From NCBI RefSeq assembly GCF_037076345.1, contig NZ_AP024702.1, positions 4,898,001-4,962,000 on the forward strand: a stretch of DNA of 64,000 bases, written 5' to 3'. Shown one piece after another: positions 8,853 to 17,868 of this stretch. The notes under the pieces are model-generated. The model saw only the letters and a program-made list of their open reading frames with translations, was not told where the DNA came from and searched no databases. Each line of letters opens with the position of its first letter. Positions within the stretch are counted from its first letter, which is position 1. The translations under genes were made by a program, and so were the position numbers. Source of the DNA: Haloferula helveola (GTDB taxonomy: Bacteria > Verrucomicrobiota > Verrucomicrobiia > Verrucomicrobiales > Akkermansiaceae).

Positions 8853-11087
8853 ATGAGGACCACGAGGATGCTGGCGATTTTGACGGCGGGACTGCCGTTG
8901 TGGGTTGCCGCCGGGATCGAGATCCGGACTCCTGAAAAGGAGCGACCGGTGGATCTCGGCCGCCTCCTCGGTGGCAACGTCGCGCTCTGGTATCAGAAGC
9001 GCGATCTCGAAGCCGCGGATGTGCGGAACGCCGTCGAGCGCTGGAAGCCATCGTTGCTGCGACTCCCGGGCGGATCGTGGTCCGATGAGGTCTACTGGAA
9101 CGGAAACGGGGTCCGGAAGGGTGAGGACTTCGATGCGTCGAAGCGGCAAGGCCCGCAGTGGCAGATCGATTATTCCGAGTATGCTCCGGGACTCCGGCTG
9201 GGGAGTGCCGACGGTTCGCTGTCGGACTTTCACGGGCACCTCGATGTCCGGGCGCTGCACGAGTACGTCCGTGACCGCGGAGCGGCGGCGATCGTGACGG
9301 TCAACGCCGGCACCGGCACCCCGGAGATGGCGGCCGAGTGGGTGAAGTGGGCGAAGAAGGAGGGCTACCGCGTCGACTACTGGGAAGTGGGCAACGAACT
9401 CGATGGCGAGTGGGAACTCGGCCATGTCGGTCCTGACGGAAAGGTCGTGGATGCAGACGAGTATGCACGGCGCTTTGCGGCCTTCGCCAAGGCAATGAAG
9501 GCGGTCGACCCGGGCATCAAGGTCGGAGGGCCAACGGCTTCGAATGACCAGCTGCCCTTTGTCGAAACGCTGATCCGTGAGTCGGGCGAGCTGCTCGACT
9601 TCGTGACTTTCCATACCTACCCGGTGCTCGGCGGAGGCAAATCCGAGGGTGAGCGCTTCGCCAAGGCCGATGATGTGGCGAAGGCTGTGGAGCGAATCCG
9701 GGAGTGGATCGCCAAGTATCAGCCGGGCCGGGAAGACGAAATCGAGATTGGAGTCACCGAGTGGCACAAGCAGGTGATGGAGACGCGCCCGACCGTCGAT
9801 CTCTCCAGTGGGCTTTGGACCTGCCTTTTCATCGGGGCGATGGCCGAGAGCGGTGTCGATTTCGCGAACCAGTGGGACTACTTCTCCGATGTCGGAGCGG
9901 GAGGGCACGGGTTGTTCGGCGTGAACGGCGAGGGTGCTCGCGCGGTTTTCCACGCGATGATGCTCTGGCGGGAGCACATGGGATCCGAGCTTTTGGAAAT
10001 CTCGGGCTTGCCCGAAGGCGTGGCGGGATTCGCGACCCTGCGCGATGGCAAGCCGCGGGTCATGCTGATCAACAAGACCCGGCGGCCGGTGAGGATCGAT
10101 GGGGTCGCTTTGGACGGGGCGGAACTGACGGGCAGTGTGAAGGCCTGGCGATTTTCGCAACGTGAGTACTTCTGGAATCCACTGAAGCAGCGGCCGGAGT
10201 GGAGTCATGCCGCGCGTGAGATAGCGGTCGATGCGTCCGGCTTTGAGGTGCCGGGCTTCTGCGCGCTTGTCGTGAGTGATGAGAGCGAGGAGCTGGAAGG
10301 GGAGTTTGCCGGAAAGCCGTCGCTTGAGATTCTCGTTCCGGCCGAGGCGCCTGCGGATCTACCTGTGGAAGGATTTGTGCTCGTTCGTGGAGACGACGGC
10401 GCGTGGGGCGGTACGCTTTCGGAAGTAAGCTTGGACCTAGAAGGTGTGGGCGGCGCCAGTTTGAAGAAAGTCGACACCGCGAGTTCGGTTGGGGTGTTTG
10501 AGGTGACTCCTGAAGGTCCGGGTGAATCACGGATCAAGGCGACCGCTGACGGTCTTCAGGCAGAGGCAACGATCCGTTGGACCGAGGTGAAGCAGCGGGA
10601 TCAGGTGGTTTGGGAGTTCGCCGGAGATGCGTCGATGTCCGGTTTGGAAACAAGCTATCAACTCGCTGCCGACAGCCAGGCCCGGCCGAACCAGACGGTC
10701 GCGATGATGACCCTAGAAGCGGCGGAGGACGTGGCAGAGAAGAACACCCTGCTTGCCATCAAGTCGCTGCCCGAGGGTCTGGAACGCGAGCGCATCGGCG
10801 GCGTGATCGGGCTGCTTGGCGGGTCGCCTGATCTCCACAGCGATGATCCCAACGCGTTCGTCCAGATCGTGCTCCAGAGTAATCTCGACCACTGGATGCC
10901 GGTTGGACGCGTGCCGCTCAGGAAACTCGCGGGCAGTTGGGAGAAGCTCTCGATCGTTCTGGACGATCCTCGATTACTGGAGGCGATGGGCGAGCTATAC
11001 GGCATTCGTTTTCACCTGAAGTCCAACCAGCCGGTGGAAGGTCGGATCTATCTCGACGACCTCGGCTTCATCTTGCGCGGCGAATGA
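8853..11087 (+). CDS. Secreted clan GH-A glycoside hydrolase, alpha-L-arabinofuranosidase-like
   Basis: This is a 744-residue secreted protein with an N-terminal signal (MLAILTAGLPLWVAA). The catalytic barrel shows LLRLPGGSWSD, a likely acid/base Glu182 in YWEVGNELDGEW and a likely nucleophile Glu303 in IGVTEWHKQ. This is the strand 4/strand 7 pattern of clan GH-A and resembles GH51/GH39-type enzymes. A beta domain follows at about 390-480, and the last 140 residues look like a carbohydrate-binding sandwich (VVWEFAGDASMSG to RIYLDDLGFIL). The exact GH family is uncertain. Its stop overlaps the next gene's start (ATGA), implying translational coupling. Confidence 0.75.
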   Translation: MRTTRMLAILTAGLPLWVAAGIEIRTPEKERPVDLGRLLGGNVALWYQKRDLEAADVRNAVERWKPSLLRLPGGSWSDEVYWNGNGVRKGEDFDASKRQGPQWQIDYSEYAPGLRLGSADGSLSDFHGHLDVRALHEYVRDRGAAAIVTVNAGTGTPEMAAEWVKWAKKEGYRVDYWEVGNELDGEWELGHVGPDGKVVDADEYARRFAAFAKAMKAVDPGIKVGGPTASNDQLPFVETLIRESGELLDFVTFHTYPVLGGGKSEGERFAKADDVAKAVERIREWIAKYQPGREDEIEIGVTEWHKQVMETRPTVDLSSGLWTCLFIGAMAESGVDFANQWDYFSDVGAGGHGLFGVNGEGARAVFHAMMLWREHMGSELLEISGLPEGVAGFATLRDGKPRVMLINKTRRPVRIDGVALDGAELTGSVKAWRFSQREYFWNPLKQRPEWSHAAREIAVDASGFEVPGFCALVVSDESEELEGEFAGKPSLEILVPAEAPADLPVEGFVLVRGDDGAWGGTLSEVSLDLEGVGGASLKKVDTASSVGVFEVTPEGPGESRIKATADGLQAEATIRWTEVKQRDQVVWEFAGDASMSGLETSYQLAADSQARPNQTVAMMTLEAAEDVAEKNTLLAIKSLPEGLERERIGGVIGLLGGSPDLHSDDPNAFVQIVLQSNLDHWMPVGRVPLRKLAGSWEKLSIVLDDPRLLEAMGELYGIRFHLKSNQPVEGRIYLDDLGFILRGE

Positions 11088-12511
11088 AAGTAATCCTGTC
11101 ACTTCTGCTTCTGGCCGCTCCGCTGCTCGCGCGGCCGAATGTCGTTCTTCTGTTGATCGACGATCTCGGTCGGCAGGATATCGGGGTGCACGGAAGCACC
11201 TTTCACGACACTCCCAACATCGACCGCCTCGGAAAGGAAGGCTTGGTGTTCGAGAACGCCTACTGCGCCCATCCCCGATGTGTGCCGTCGAGGTATGGGA
11301 TCTTCAGCGGGCGCCTGCCGGCTCGCGATGGGGTTCCGGGATTCGAAGGACGGAAACACACGCTCGCTCCCGAGCGGGTGACCTTTGCCGAGGTGATGCG
11401 TGATGCCGGATATGTCACCGGCTACATCGGCAAGTGGCACCTCGGCAAGGAGGGCGGAGGTCCGGACACGCAGGGCTTCTCCGACAGCCGGATCGCCGGT
11501 GCTGCGGGGGGCCCGAACAGCTACTTCTATCCGTTTCACCTGACTCCCGACGGGAAGCATAAGGAGAACGAGGTGTTTCCGGTGGTCGACGGGAAGGAAG
11601 GGGAGTATCTGAACGATCGCCTGACGGATGAGGCGGTCGATTTCCTGAAAGAGAATCGTGAGAGGCCGTTCCTGCTCGTGCTTGCCCACTACGCCGTGCA
11701 CACGCCGTTCCAAGCGCCCGAGGGGATGGTGGATCAGGCGCGGAAGCGGTTGAACGGAGACCCTGAGGGCGGCAAGTGGAAGGATCCGGATTTTAAGGAT
11801 TCGGATGGAGCGACGGACAAGACGGTGCAGAACAATCCGGTCTATGCGGCGATGGTGAAGAGCATGGACGACAGTGTGGGTCGGGTGCTGGACACGCTGG
11901 AGGAACTGGAGCTCTCTGGGAACACCCTCGTGCTGATGACGTCCGATCATGGCGGACTTTCAACGCGTGGCGGATCGAGCGGGCGCCCGCTGGCGACGAC
12001 AAACCTGCCGTATCGTCATGGCAAAGGCTGGTTGTACGATGGAGGGCTGCGGGTGCCGATGATTGTCAAGTGGCCCGGTGTCGTGAAACCCGGGACCACG
12101 AAGGCCGCAACGCTGGGAACCGATCACTACGCCACCGTCCTTGAGGCAGTCGGCCTCAAGGCAGACCCCGGCGAGGCCGTGGACTCCGTCAGCTATCTTC
12201 CTTTGCTCAAGGGCGAGTCAATGGAGCGTGGGCCGATGTTCTTCCATTCGCCCCGCGGTCGTCCCCAGTCGACGGGCGACCGCAACGCATCGGCCGTGAT
12301 CGACGGCAGGTGGAAGCTCTTCCAAAACCACGGAAGCGGCCAGTTGGAGCTGTACGATCTCGCAGCGGATCCCGGAGAAGCGAAGGACCTTTCTGAAACC
12401 TATCCGGAAAGAGCGGCGGAGATGCGGAAGCTTCTGAACGATCTCAAACAGCAAACAGGAGCAAAAGAGGGCGGTAGAAACCCTTTCGACTCCGATAGCA
12501 AGTCCAAGTGA
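11084..12511 (+). CDS. Secreted type I sulfatase
   Basis: The 475-residue sulfatase begins with a short signal peptide (MKVILSLLLLAAPLLA). It carries the formylglycine motif C66-V-P-S-R70, the metal-binding VVLLLIDDLGRQDIG, GYIGKWHLGK and TSDHGGLSTRGG, which are standard for the family. The ATG at 11084 overlaps the stop of the preceding glycosidase, and the longer frame from 10937 overlaps that gene and is not credible. It should hydrolyse a glycan sulfate ester in the periplasm or outside the cell. Activation needs a formylglycine-generating enzyme, which is not in this window. Confidence 0.92.
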   Translation: MKVILSLLLLAAPLLARPNVVLLLIDDLGRQDIGVHGSTFHDTPNIDRLGKEGLVFENAYCAHPRCVPSRYGIFSGRLPARDGVPGFEGRKHTLAPERVTFAEVMRDAGYVTGYIGKWHLGKEGGGPDTQGFSDSRIAGAAGGPNSYFYPFHLTPDGKHKENEVFPVVDGKEGEYLNDRLTDEAVDFLKENRERPFLLVLAHYAVHTPFQAPEGMVDQARKRLNGDPEGGKWKDPDFKDSDGATDKTVQNNPVYAAMVKSMDDSVGRVLDTLEELELSGNTLVLMTSDHGGLSTRGGSSGRPLATTNLPYRHGKGWLYDGGLRVPMIVKWPGVVKPGTTKAATLGTDHYATVLEAVGLKADPGEAVDSVSYLPLLKGESMERGPMFFHSPRGRPQSTGDRNASAVIDGRWKLFQNHGSGQLELYDLAADPGEAKDLSETYPERAAEMRKLLNDLKQQTGAKEGGRNPFDSDSKSK

Positions 12512-12515
12512 ACCC

Positions 12516-14006
12516 ATGATGAAATCCTCACTATTCGCGCTGCTGCTCGCAGCAACGGTCTCGGCCGCCGAGAAGCCCAATGTTCTCTTCATCGCGGTCG
12601 ATGACCTCAAGCCGATGCTCGGTTGCTACGGCGACACCGTCATCAAAACGCCGAACATCGACCGGCTCGCCGGCCAGGGCACGACCTTCCTCAATGCCCA
12701 CTGCCAGCAGGCGGTCTGTGGTCCGTCGAGGGCAAGCCTCCTGACGGGGCTTCGGCCCGACACAACGCAGGTGTGGGACCTCAAGACCCGGCTGCGGGAC
12801 AATCTCCCTGATGTCGTGACTTTGCCCCAGCACTTCAAGGCAAACGGCTACGAGTCGGTCGGGCTCGGCAAGATCTTCGACCCCCGGAGTGTCGACGGTC
12901 AGATCAAGGATGACCCGGCTTCGTGGAGTCGGCCTTACATCAAGACCGCCGACAATCCGGACTCCCAGATGGGTTTCCTCGGTTCGGAATTCGTCGAGCG
13001 GGCCAAGGTCGCCAAGCGGGAGAACCGGGGGAACTGGAACAAGATGAAGGAGGCCCTCGGTGGTACGCCTGCGGTCGAGATCGATCAGGACGTGCCGGAC
13101 GACGCCTACGACGACGGCATCTTTGCCGACAAGGCAGTCGAGTTGATCGGCGAACTCTCGAAGTCCGACAAGCCGTTCTTTCTCGCGGTGGGTTTCAAGA
13201 AACCGCATCTGCCGTTCGTCGCACCGAAGAAGTACGCCGACCTCTATTCCGGCGATGACATCCGCCTGGCGGAATTCCAGAAGATGCCGGAGGGCGCTCC
13301 GGAGGTGCACTTCCAGGATTCATGGGAGCTGAAGAACGGGAGCTATGCCGGCTACGAGGGTCTCAAGGGCAAGGTCGTTCCCGATAAGAAGCAACGGGAA
13401 CTCATCCACGGCTATATGGCATGTGTCTCCTACATCGATGCGCAGGTCGGCAAGTTGCTCGACGCGCTCGACAAGCAAGGTGTGGCGGAGAACACGATCG
13501 TGGTGTTCTGGGGTGACCATGGATGGCACCTCGGAGACCACGGCATGTGGTGCAAGCATACCAACTACGAGCAGGCGACCCGGGTGCCGATGATCATCTC
13601 GAAGCGTGCCAAAGGAGGTGTGGCGGCCAAGTCGTCATCGCCGGTTGAGTTCATCGACATCTTCCCGACGCTCTGCGACATCGCGGGGCTTGAGAGGCCG
13701 GACGCCCTCGAGGGGGAAAGCCTTGTCCCGGTAATTGAGGATCCGGAGGCCACGGTGAAGGACTACGCGATCAGCCAGTATCCCCGTGGCGGAGGTGCCC
13801 GTGAGTTGATGGGCTATGCGCTCCGTGACGGCCGCTACCGCTACGTCCGCTGGGTCGAGAAGGGCGATCCGTCCAAGCTCAAGTTCGAGGAGTTCTACGA
13901 TTACGAAAGCGATCCGCTCGAAAAGAAGAGCCTGATCGACGAGCCGGGACTCGCGGATGTCGTGAAGCGTTTCCGTGCCGCCACCGACAAGTTCCTGAGT
14001 CTCTGA
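12516..14006 (+). CDS. Secreted sulfatase (iduronate-2-sulfatase-like)
   Basis: The 496-residue protein has a signal peptide (KSSLFALLLAATVSA) and the motif C68-G-P-S-R72. The blocks VLFIAVDDLKPMLGCYGD, VGFKKPHLPFVAPKKY and WGDHGWHLGDHGMWCKH place it in the same subgroup as the operon's first sulfatase, here without added domains. It starts five bases after the previous gene ends; GAACCC precedes the ATG and the second codon is also ATG (12519). The operon position suggests concerted desulfation of one polysaccharide. Confidence 0.93.
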   Translation: MMKSSLFALLLAATVSAAEKPNVLFIAVDDLKPMLGCYGDTVIKTPNIDRLAGQGTTFLNAHCQQAVCGPSRASLLTGLRPDTTQVWDLKTRLRDNLPDVVTLPQHFKANGYESVGLGKIFDPRSVDGQIKDDPASWSRPYIKTADNPDSQMGFLGSEFVERAKVAKRENRGNWNKMKEALGGTPAVEIDQDVPDDAYDDGIFADKAVELIGELSKSDKPFFLAVGFKKPHLPFVAPKKYADLYSGDDIRLAEFQKMPEGAPEVHFQDSWELKNGSYAGYEGLKGKVVPDKKQRELIHGYMACVSYIDAQVGKLLDALDKQGVAENTIVVFWGDHGWHLGDHGMWCKHTNYEQATRVPMIISKRAKGGVAAKSSSPVEFIDIFPTLCDIAGLERPDALEGESLVPVIEDPEATVKDYAISQYPRGGGARELMGYALRDGRYRYVRWVEKGDPSKLKFEEFYDYESDPLEKKSLIDEPGLADVVKRFRAATDKFLSL

Positions 14007-14010
14007 TCCG

Positions 14011-15687
14011 ATGCGATTGATTCATCCATTGCTGATTCCGCTGCTTGCCGCGCTGTTTGTGTCGGCATGTGGAAAACCGAAGGACGGCACCGAAACGGTG
14101 AAGGCCGGAAGCGACTCCGGGCCGGAGGCCGTAGCTGGCTCCAAGCGACCGAACATCCTGTTCCTGATCACGGACGACCAGTTCAAGCAACACATGAACT
14201 GGATGCCTGAAGGCAGGCAGGCGAACGGCAAGTTCCGGAACTTCACGCCGAATACCGACCGGTTGGCGGACCATGCGACGGTGTTCGATCGCCAGTATGT
14301 GACTTCTCCGGTGTGCACGCCGAGCCGCTTTGCCGTGCTGACCGGAATGTATCCCAGCCGGTCGATGGCCGGGGTGTTTCTCGACCGTCAGCGGGAACTC
14401 GGCGGCCAGACCTCGGTCGAGTGGAATACCTTCATCACCGAAGGCATGCCGACCCTGCCGAAGCTGCTGCGGGATGCCGGATACCGAACTGGTATCGTCG
14501 GGAAGAACCACGTGGTGGAGGTGAACGGGATGGATAAGCCCGAGTGGTTGGCGAAGGCTGACGACCCGGCGATGCTGAAGGTCCTCCGGGAGAACTACGA
14601 CAAGCAGCTCGACGCGATCCACGAAGCGGGATTCGAGTTCGGTGCCTCGCTCTACTACGACAATCCCGACTTCATCGGCGTGAAGGCGCTGGCGTCGCAC
14701 AACCTCGACTGGATCGCCAAGGGTGCCCTCGACTTTCTCGATGAGAAGGATGAGCGACCGTTCTTCCTCTACTGTGCGGTCACCATTCCTCATGGCCCCG
14801 GCGAACCGGAACGGTCCTACAAGGCGGATCCGCGCATCACCGCGCTCGGGATGCTGGATGAGCCGCTCGATGTCCTTCCGCCGCGTGAGACGCTCGAACC
14901 GAGGCTTGAGGAAGCCGGCGTGCCGGCGAAATGGGGCAGGCCGAACCTGCTGTGGCTCGACGATATGGTCGGAGCACTGGTCACGAAACTTGAGGAGACC
15001 GGGCAGTTGGAGAACACCATCATTGTCTATTTCAATGACCACGGCCAGGAGGCGAAGGGGACGATCTACGAGGGTGGCGTCCACTCCGAGGGCTTCATCA
15101 GCCACAACGGGCCGTTCCCGGTGGGCAAGCGGACCGATGCTTTGGTCAGCAATCTCGACTTCGCGCCGACCTTGCTGGAGTTGGCGGACGTTTCTCCGGG
15201 CGATGCCAGATTCGATGGGGAGTCGATCGTTCCCGTCCTGAAGGGTGATAAGGAACAGGTGCACGAATCACTGTTCTTCGAGTTGGGATTCGTGCGCGGT
15301 GTGATTCAGGGAGACTGGAAGTACATCGCACTCCGATACCCGGAGCCGGTCGCGGGCATGTCGGTCGAGAAACGGCAGCAGGTGTTGGATCGCTTCAACG
15401 AGAACCAGAAGCGGCGGGGTCGGCCGGTTTACACCGAGAACCCGCGGACTCCCTTTTCCCATGTGCAGGCCATCCCGGGCGGGGGCGATGCGGAGCACAT
15501 GTCGATCGGCAAGTATCCCGCGTTCTATGATCAGGACCAGCTCTACAATCTGGCGGAGGATCCGAAGGAGCAGAGGAATCTGGCGGGCGACTCCCGGTAT
15601 GCAGCGAAACTGGATGAGTTGAAGATGGCGTTGCAGGCGCACCTCAAGGAGATGCCCGGACCATTCGGTGACCTGAAGCCGGAGTAG
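14011..15687 (+). CDS. Sulfatase, probable lipoprotein
   Basis: This 558-residue sulfatase has an N-terminal lipobox: the hydrophobic stretch LLIPLLAALFVSAC ends at Cys20, so it is probably lipid-anchored. The formylglycine motif is C102-T-P-S-R106. ILFLITDDQ and FNDHGQEAKGTIYEGGVHSEG give the remaining metal and substrate regions. A short linker (residues 21-45) separates the anchor from the enzyme. It begins four bases after the previous stop. It is the only one of the operon's four sulfatases that looks membrane-anchored. Confidence 0.92.
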   Translation: MRLIHPLLIPLLAALFVSACGKPKDGTETVKAGSDSGPEAVAGSKRPNILFLITDDQFKQHMNWMPEGRQANGKFRNFTPNTDRLADHATVFDRQYVTSPVCTPSRFAVLTGMYPSRSMAGVFLDRQRELGGQTSVEWNTFITEGMPTLPKLLRDAGYRTGIVGKNHVVEVNGMDKPEWLAKADDPAMLKVLRENYDKQLDAIHEAGFEFGASLYYDNPDFIGVKALASHNLDWIAKGALDFLDEKDERPFFLYCAVTIPHGPGEPERSYKADPRITALGMLDEPLDVLPPRETLEPRLEEAGVPAKWGRPNLLWLDDMVGALVTKLEETGQLENTIIVYFNDHGQEAKGTIYEGGVHSEGFISHNGPFPVGKRTDALVSNLDFAPTLLELADVSPGDARFDGESIVPVLKGDKEQVHESLFFELGFVRGVIQGDWKYIALRYPEPVAGMSVEKRQQVLDRFNENQKRRGRPVYTENPRTPFSHVQAIPGGGDAEHMSIGKYPAFYDQDQLYNLAEDPKEQRNLAGDSRYAAKLDELKMALQAHLKEMPGPFGDLKPE

Positions 15688-15700
15688 AGAGGAACAGCGC

Positions 15701-17119
15701 ATGAGATTTCCGGAAGGATTCACCTGGGGCACCGCGACCTCGGCCTATCAAATCGAAGGCGGGCACGATGCCGACGGCAAGGGTCCGTCGATCTGGGATG
15801 CCTTTTGCCAAGTGCCCGGACGGGTCGCGGAAGGGGACACCGGGCAGCTCGCATGCGATCACTATCACCGGTTTCGTGAGGACGTCGCACTGATGGCGTC
15901 ACTCGGTCTGAAGGCGTATCGCTTTTCGATCTCGTGGCCTCGCGTGATGCCGACCGGAAGATTGGAGAAGGGGTCCATCAAACGCGAAGGAATCCGTTTT
16001 TACTCGGACCTGATCGATGCGCTTCTGGAGCACGGGATTGAGCCTTGGGTCACGCTCTACCACTGGGACCTTCCGCTGGCGCTGCAGACCGAGCGTGACG
16101 GTTGGCTCAATCCGGAGATCGCGGATGACTTCGAGGCTTACGCACGGCTTTGCTTCGAGGAGTTCGGTGACCGGGTGAAGCACTGGATCACCTTCAACGA
16201 GCCTTGGGTCGTGACGATCCTCGGCTACGGGCAGGGGGTATTCGCTCCGGGCCGGGAGTCGAACGTCGAGCCATACATCGCGGGGCACCATATTCTCCGT
16301 TCGCATGCGAAGGCGGTGCAATGCTATCGTAGCGAATTCGAGCATCAGGGAGGCAAGATCGGTATTACCAACAACTGCGATTGGCGCGAGCCGTTGACGG
16401 ATCGGCCCGAGGACCATGAGGCGGCCGAGCGTGCGTTGTTGTTCTATCTCGGTTGGTTTGCCGATCCGGTTTTCAAGACCGGAGATTATCCCGAGGTGAT
16501 GCGGGAGCGGGTGGGCGACCGGTTGCCGGAGTTCACCGATGAGGAAAGGCGGTCGTTGCTCGGTTCATCGGACTTTTTCGGGCTGAATCACTACACGACG
16601 ATGTTCGCCGCGGGGGCGTCGAAGGATGGTGCGGAGCAGAGTGTCTACGGCAATGGCGGGATTTCCGAGGACCAGGAGGTGGATCTCTCCGTCGATCCCG
16701 AGTGGGAGCTTACCGAGTTCAAATGGGCGGTGGTGCCCTGGGGCTGCCGGAAGCTGCTGAAGTGGATTGCGGACCGTTACGGCAGCCCGGCGATCTACAT
16801 CACGGAGAACGGCTGTGCGATGGATGATGTCGTTTTGCCCGACGGAACGGTCGATGATCAGGACCGCCTGTCATTCTACCGCGGCTATCTCGAGGCCTGT
16901 CATCAGGCGATCGGGGATGGCGTGGATCTCAGGGGCTATTTCGCGTGGTCTTTGATGGACAACTTCGAATGGGCCTCGGGTTACAAGTTCCGGTTCGGGC
17001 TCGTGCATGTGGATCGTCAGACGCTGAAGCGCACGCCGAAGAGCTCGGCGCTGTGGTACTCGGATGTGGTTCGTGCCAACGAACTGCAAGGAGAGGCACC
17101 TTCAAGGTGCCTTGGGTGA
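15701..17119 (+). CDS. GH1 beta-glycosidase (beta-glucosidase family), cytoplasmic
   Basis: The 472-residue protein is a full-length GH1 enzyme with the N-terminal signature FPEGFTWGTATSAYQIEG. The acid/base is Glu167 in TFNEPWV and the nucleophile Glu369 in YITENGC. It has no signal peptide, so it should act on imported oligosaccharides, unlike the exported enzymes upstream. A purine-rich AGAGAGGAA lies before the ATG at a plausible ribosome-binding distance. The natural C-terminus appears to be around KSSALWYSDVVRANEL; the last residues (EAPSRCLG) are encoded by a REP hairpin that also supplies the stop. It closes the seven-gene operon. Confidence 0.95.
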   Translation: MRFPEGFTWGTATSAYQIEGGHDADGKGPSIWDAFCQVPGRVAEGDTGQLACDHYHRFREDVALMASLGLKAYRFSISWPRVMPTGRLEKGSIKREGIRFYSDLIDALLEHGIEPWVTLYHWDLPLALQTERDGWLNPEIADDFEAYARLCFEEFGDRVKHWITFNEPWVVTILGYGQGVFAPGRESNVEPYIAGHHILRSHAKAVQCYRSEFEHQGGKIGITNNCDWREPLTDRPEDHEAAERALLFYLGWFADPVFKTGDYPEVMRERVGDRLPEFTDEERRSLLGSSDFFGLNHYTTMFAAGASKDGAEQSVYGNGGISEDQEVDLSVDPEWELTEFKWAVVPWGCRKLLKWIADRYGSPAIYITENGCAMDDVVLPDGTVDDQDRLSFYRGYLEACHQAIGDGVDLRGYFAWSLMDNFEWASGYKFRFGLVHVDRQTLKRTPKSSALWYSDVVRANELQGEAPSRCLG

Positions 17120-17147
17120 ACGGGCACCCGGAGGGAGTCCCTCCTTG
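17095..17147. repeat. REP element at the GH1/rayT junction
   Basis: A hairpin GGCACC-TTCAA-GGTGCC occupies 17095-17111. A second unit begins with GGGCACCCGGAGGG and ends with CTCCTTG, spanning 17122-17147. That second unit matches the copy at 22382-22407 in 25 of 26 positions. The sequence encodes the last residues of GH1 on one strand and the C-terminus (EGLPPGARSPKAP) of the transposase on the other. Confidence 0.8.
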
Positions 17148-17764
17148 ACCCACTCTGCTTCGTAGAGGTGGGACCGTGAGTCGCTCACAGAGTTCTTCCG
17201 AATGTAGCGGACGACGTTCCCGAAGTGCCTATGGTGACGGATGAGCCGGTCAAAGTAGTCTCTCTGCCAGAAGGGCCCGCTGCGGCCTTGAATGCGATTG
17301 GCCTGAACCGCGGTGAAGCTTTTCCACGAGGTGACGATGTGCTCGAGGGTGCGGTCCGGGGCAAGAGAGACGAGCAGGTGCACGTGATTGGGCATGATCA
17401 CGGAGCTATGGAGGAGATAGCGGCCGCGGTCGTAGTGTCGAAGCGCCTTCGCGACCATTCGGCTGACTTCAGGGTGACGTAAGCGACATTCTCCGTGCGC
17501 CGCGTCGAGCCAGTGGTCGATCCGTGTCGAGAATCGGCGGTGGTAGGTTAGCTCGGTCTTCTCGTCCCAAGGTTGGGGGTGAAATGCCATCCAACGGGTG
17601 CGTTCGTCCCGCCATTGGTTCAGCAGAGTTGAAGGGAGCGAGTCAGCGAGGCGGAAGGTGAGGAAGTAGCAGGCGCCTTCCTGCTGCCAGTGGGGAAGTC
17701 GGTTGAGCGTGTGGCGAATGTCGGCGCCAGCGTGGAGAAAGCGGATGGCTGGCCATGTCGACAT
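17102..17764 (-). CDS. rayT: REP-associated tyrosine transposase (RAYT, Y1 HUH family)
   Basis: The 220-residue protein has the signature of REP-associated Y1 transposases: GACYFLTFRLADSL, then MPNHVHLLVSL with the metal-binding His-x-His, and a catalytic-tyrosine region WQRDYFDRLIRHHRHF. Such proteins nick and rejoin REP hairpins and are usually single-copy domesticated genes. REP hairpins lie on both sides here, at 17095-17147 and 17805-17868, and another copy is at 22382-22407. The coding region ends inside the downstream REP and overlaps the convergent GH1 gene by 18 bases. The start ATGTCGACATGG was chosen from the full-length N-terminus; no clear ribosome-binding site is visible. Confidence 0.88.
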   Translation of the reverse strand: MSTWPAIRFLHAGADIRHTLNRLPHWQQEGACYFLTFRLADSLPSTLLNQWRDERTRWMAFHPQPWDEKTELTYHRRFSTRIDHWLDAAHGECRLRHPEVSRMVAKALRHYDRGRYLLHSSVIMPNHVHLLVSLAPDRTLEHIVTSWKSFTAVQANRIQGRSGPFWQRDYFDRLIRHHRHFGNVVRYIRKNSVSDSRSHLYEAEWVKEGLPPGARSPKAP

Positions 17765-17804
17765 GTGTTCATACGAACATATTCAGGTCCGATGTCAAGG
17801 CGAG

Positions 17805-17868
17805 CAAGGAGCGGCACCCTTCGGGTGCCGGGAATTGAGTAACGGCACCCGGAGGGTGCCGCTCCTTG
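17805..17868. repeat. Paired REP palindrome (BIME-like)
   Basis: The arms CAAGGAGCGGCACCC (17805-17819) and GGGTGCCGCTCCTTG (17854-17868) are perfectly complementary over 15 bases. Each arm is also half of a smaller hairpin with a three-base loop (GGCACCC-TTC-GGGTGCC and GGCACCC-GGA-GGGTGCC). It lies 40 bases upstream of the transposase start and directly abuts the stop codon of the PEP-CTERM gene. Confidence 0.85.

Noticed and set aside
8304-10208. A 634-codon minus-strand frame across 8.3-10.2 kb
   Set aside because: It lies opposite two convincing secreted proteins with signal peptides and has no recognisable domain.
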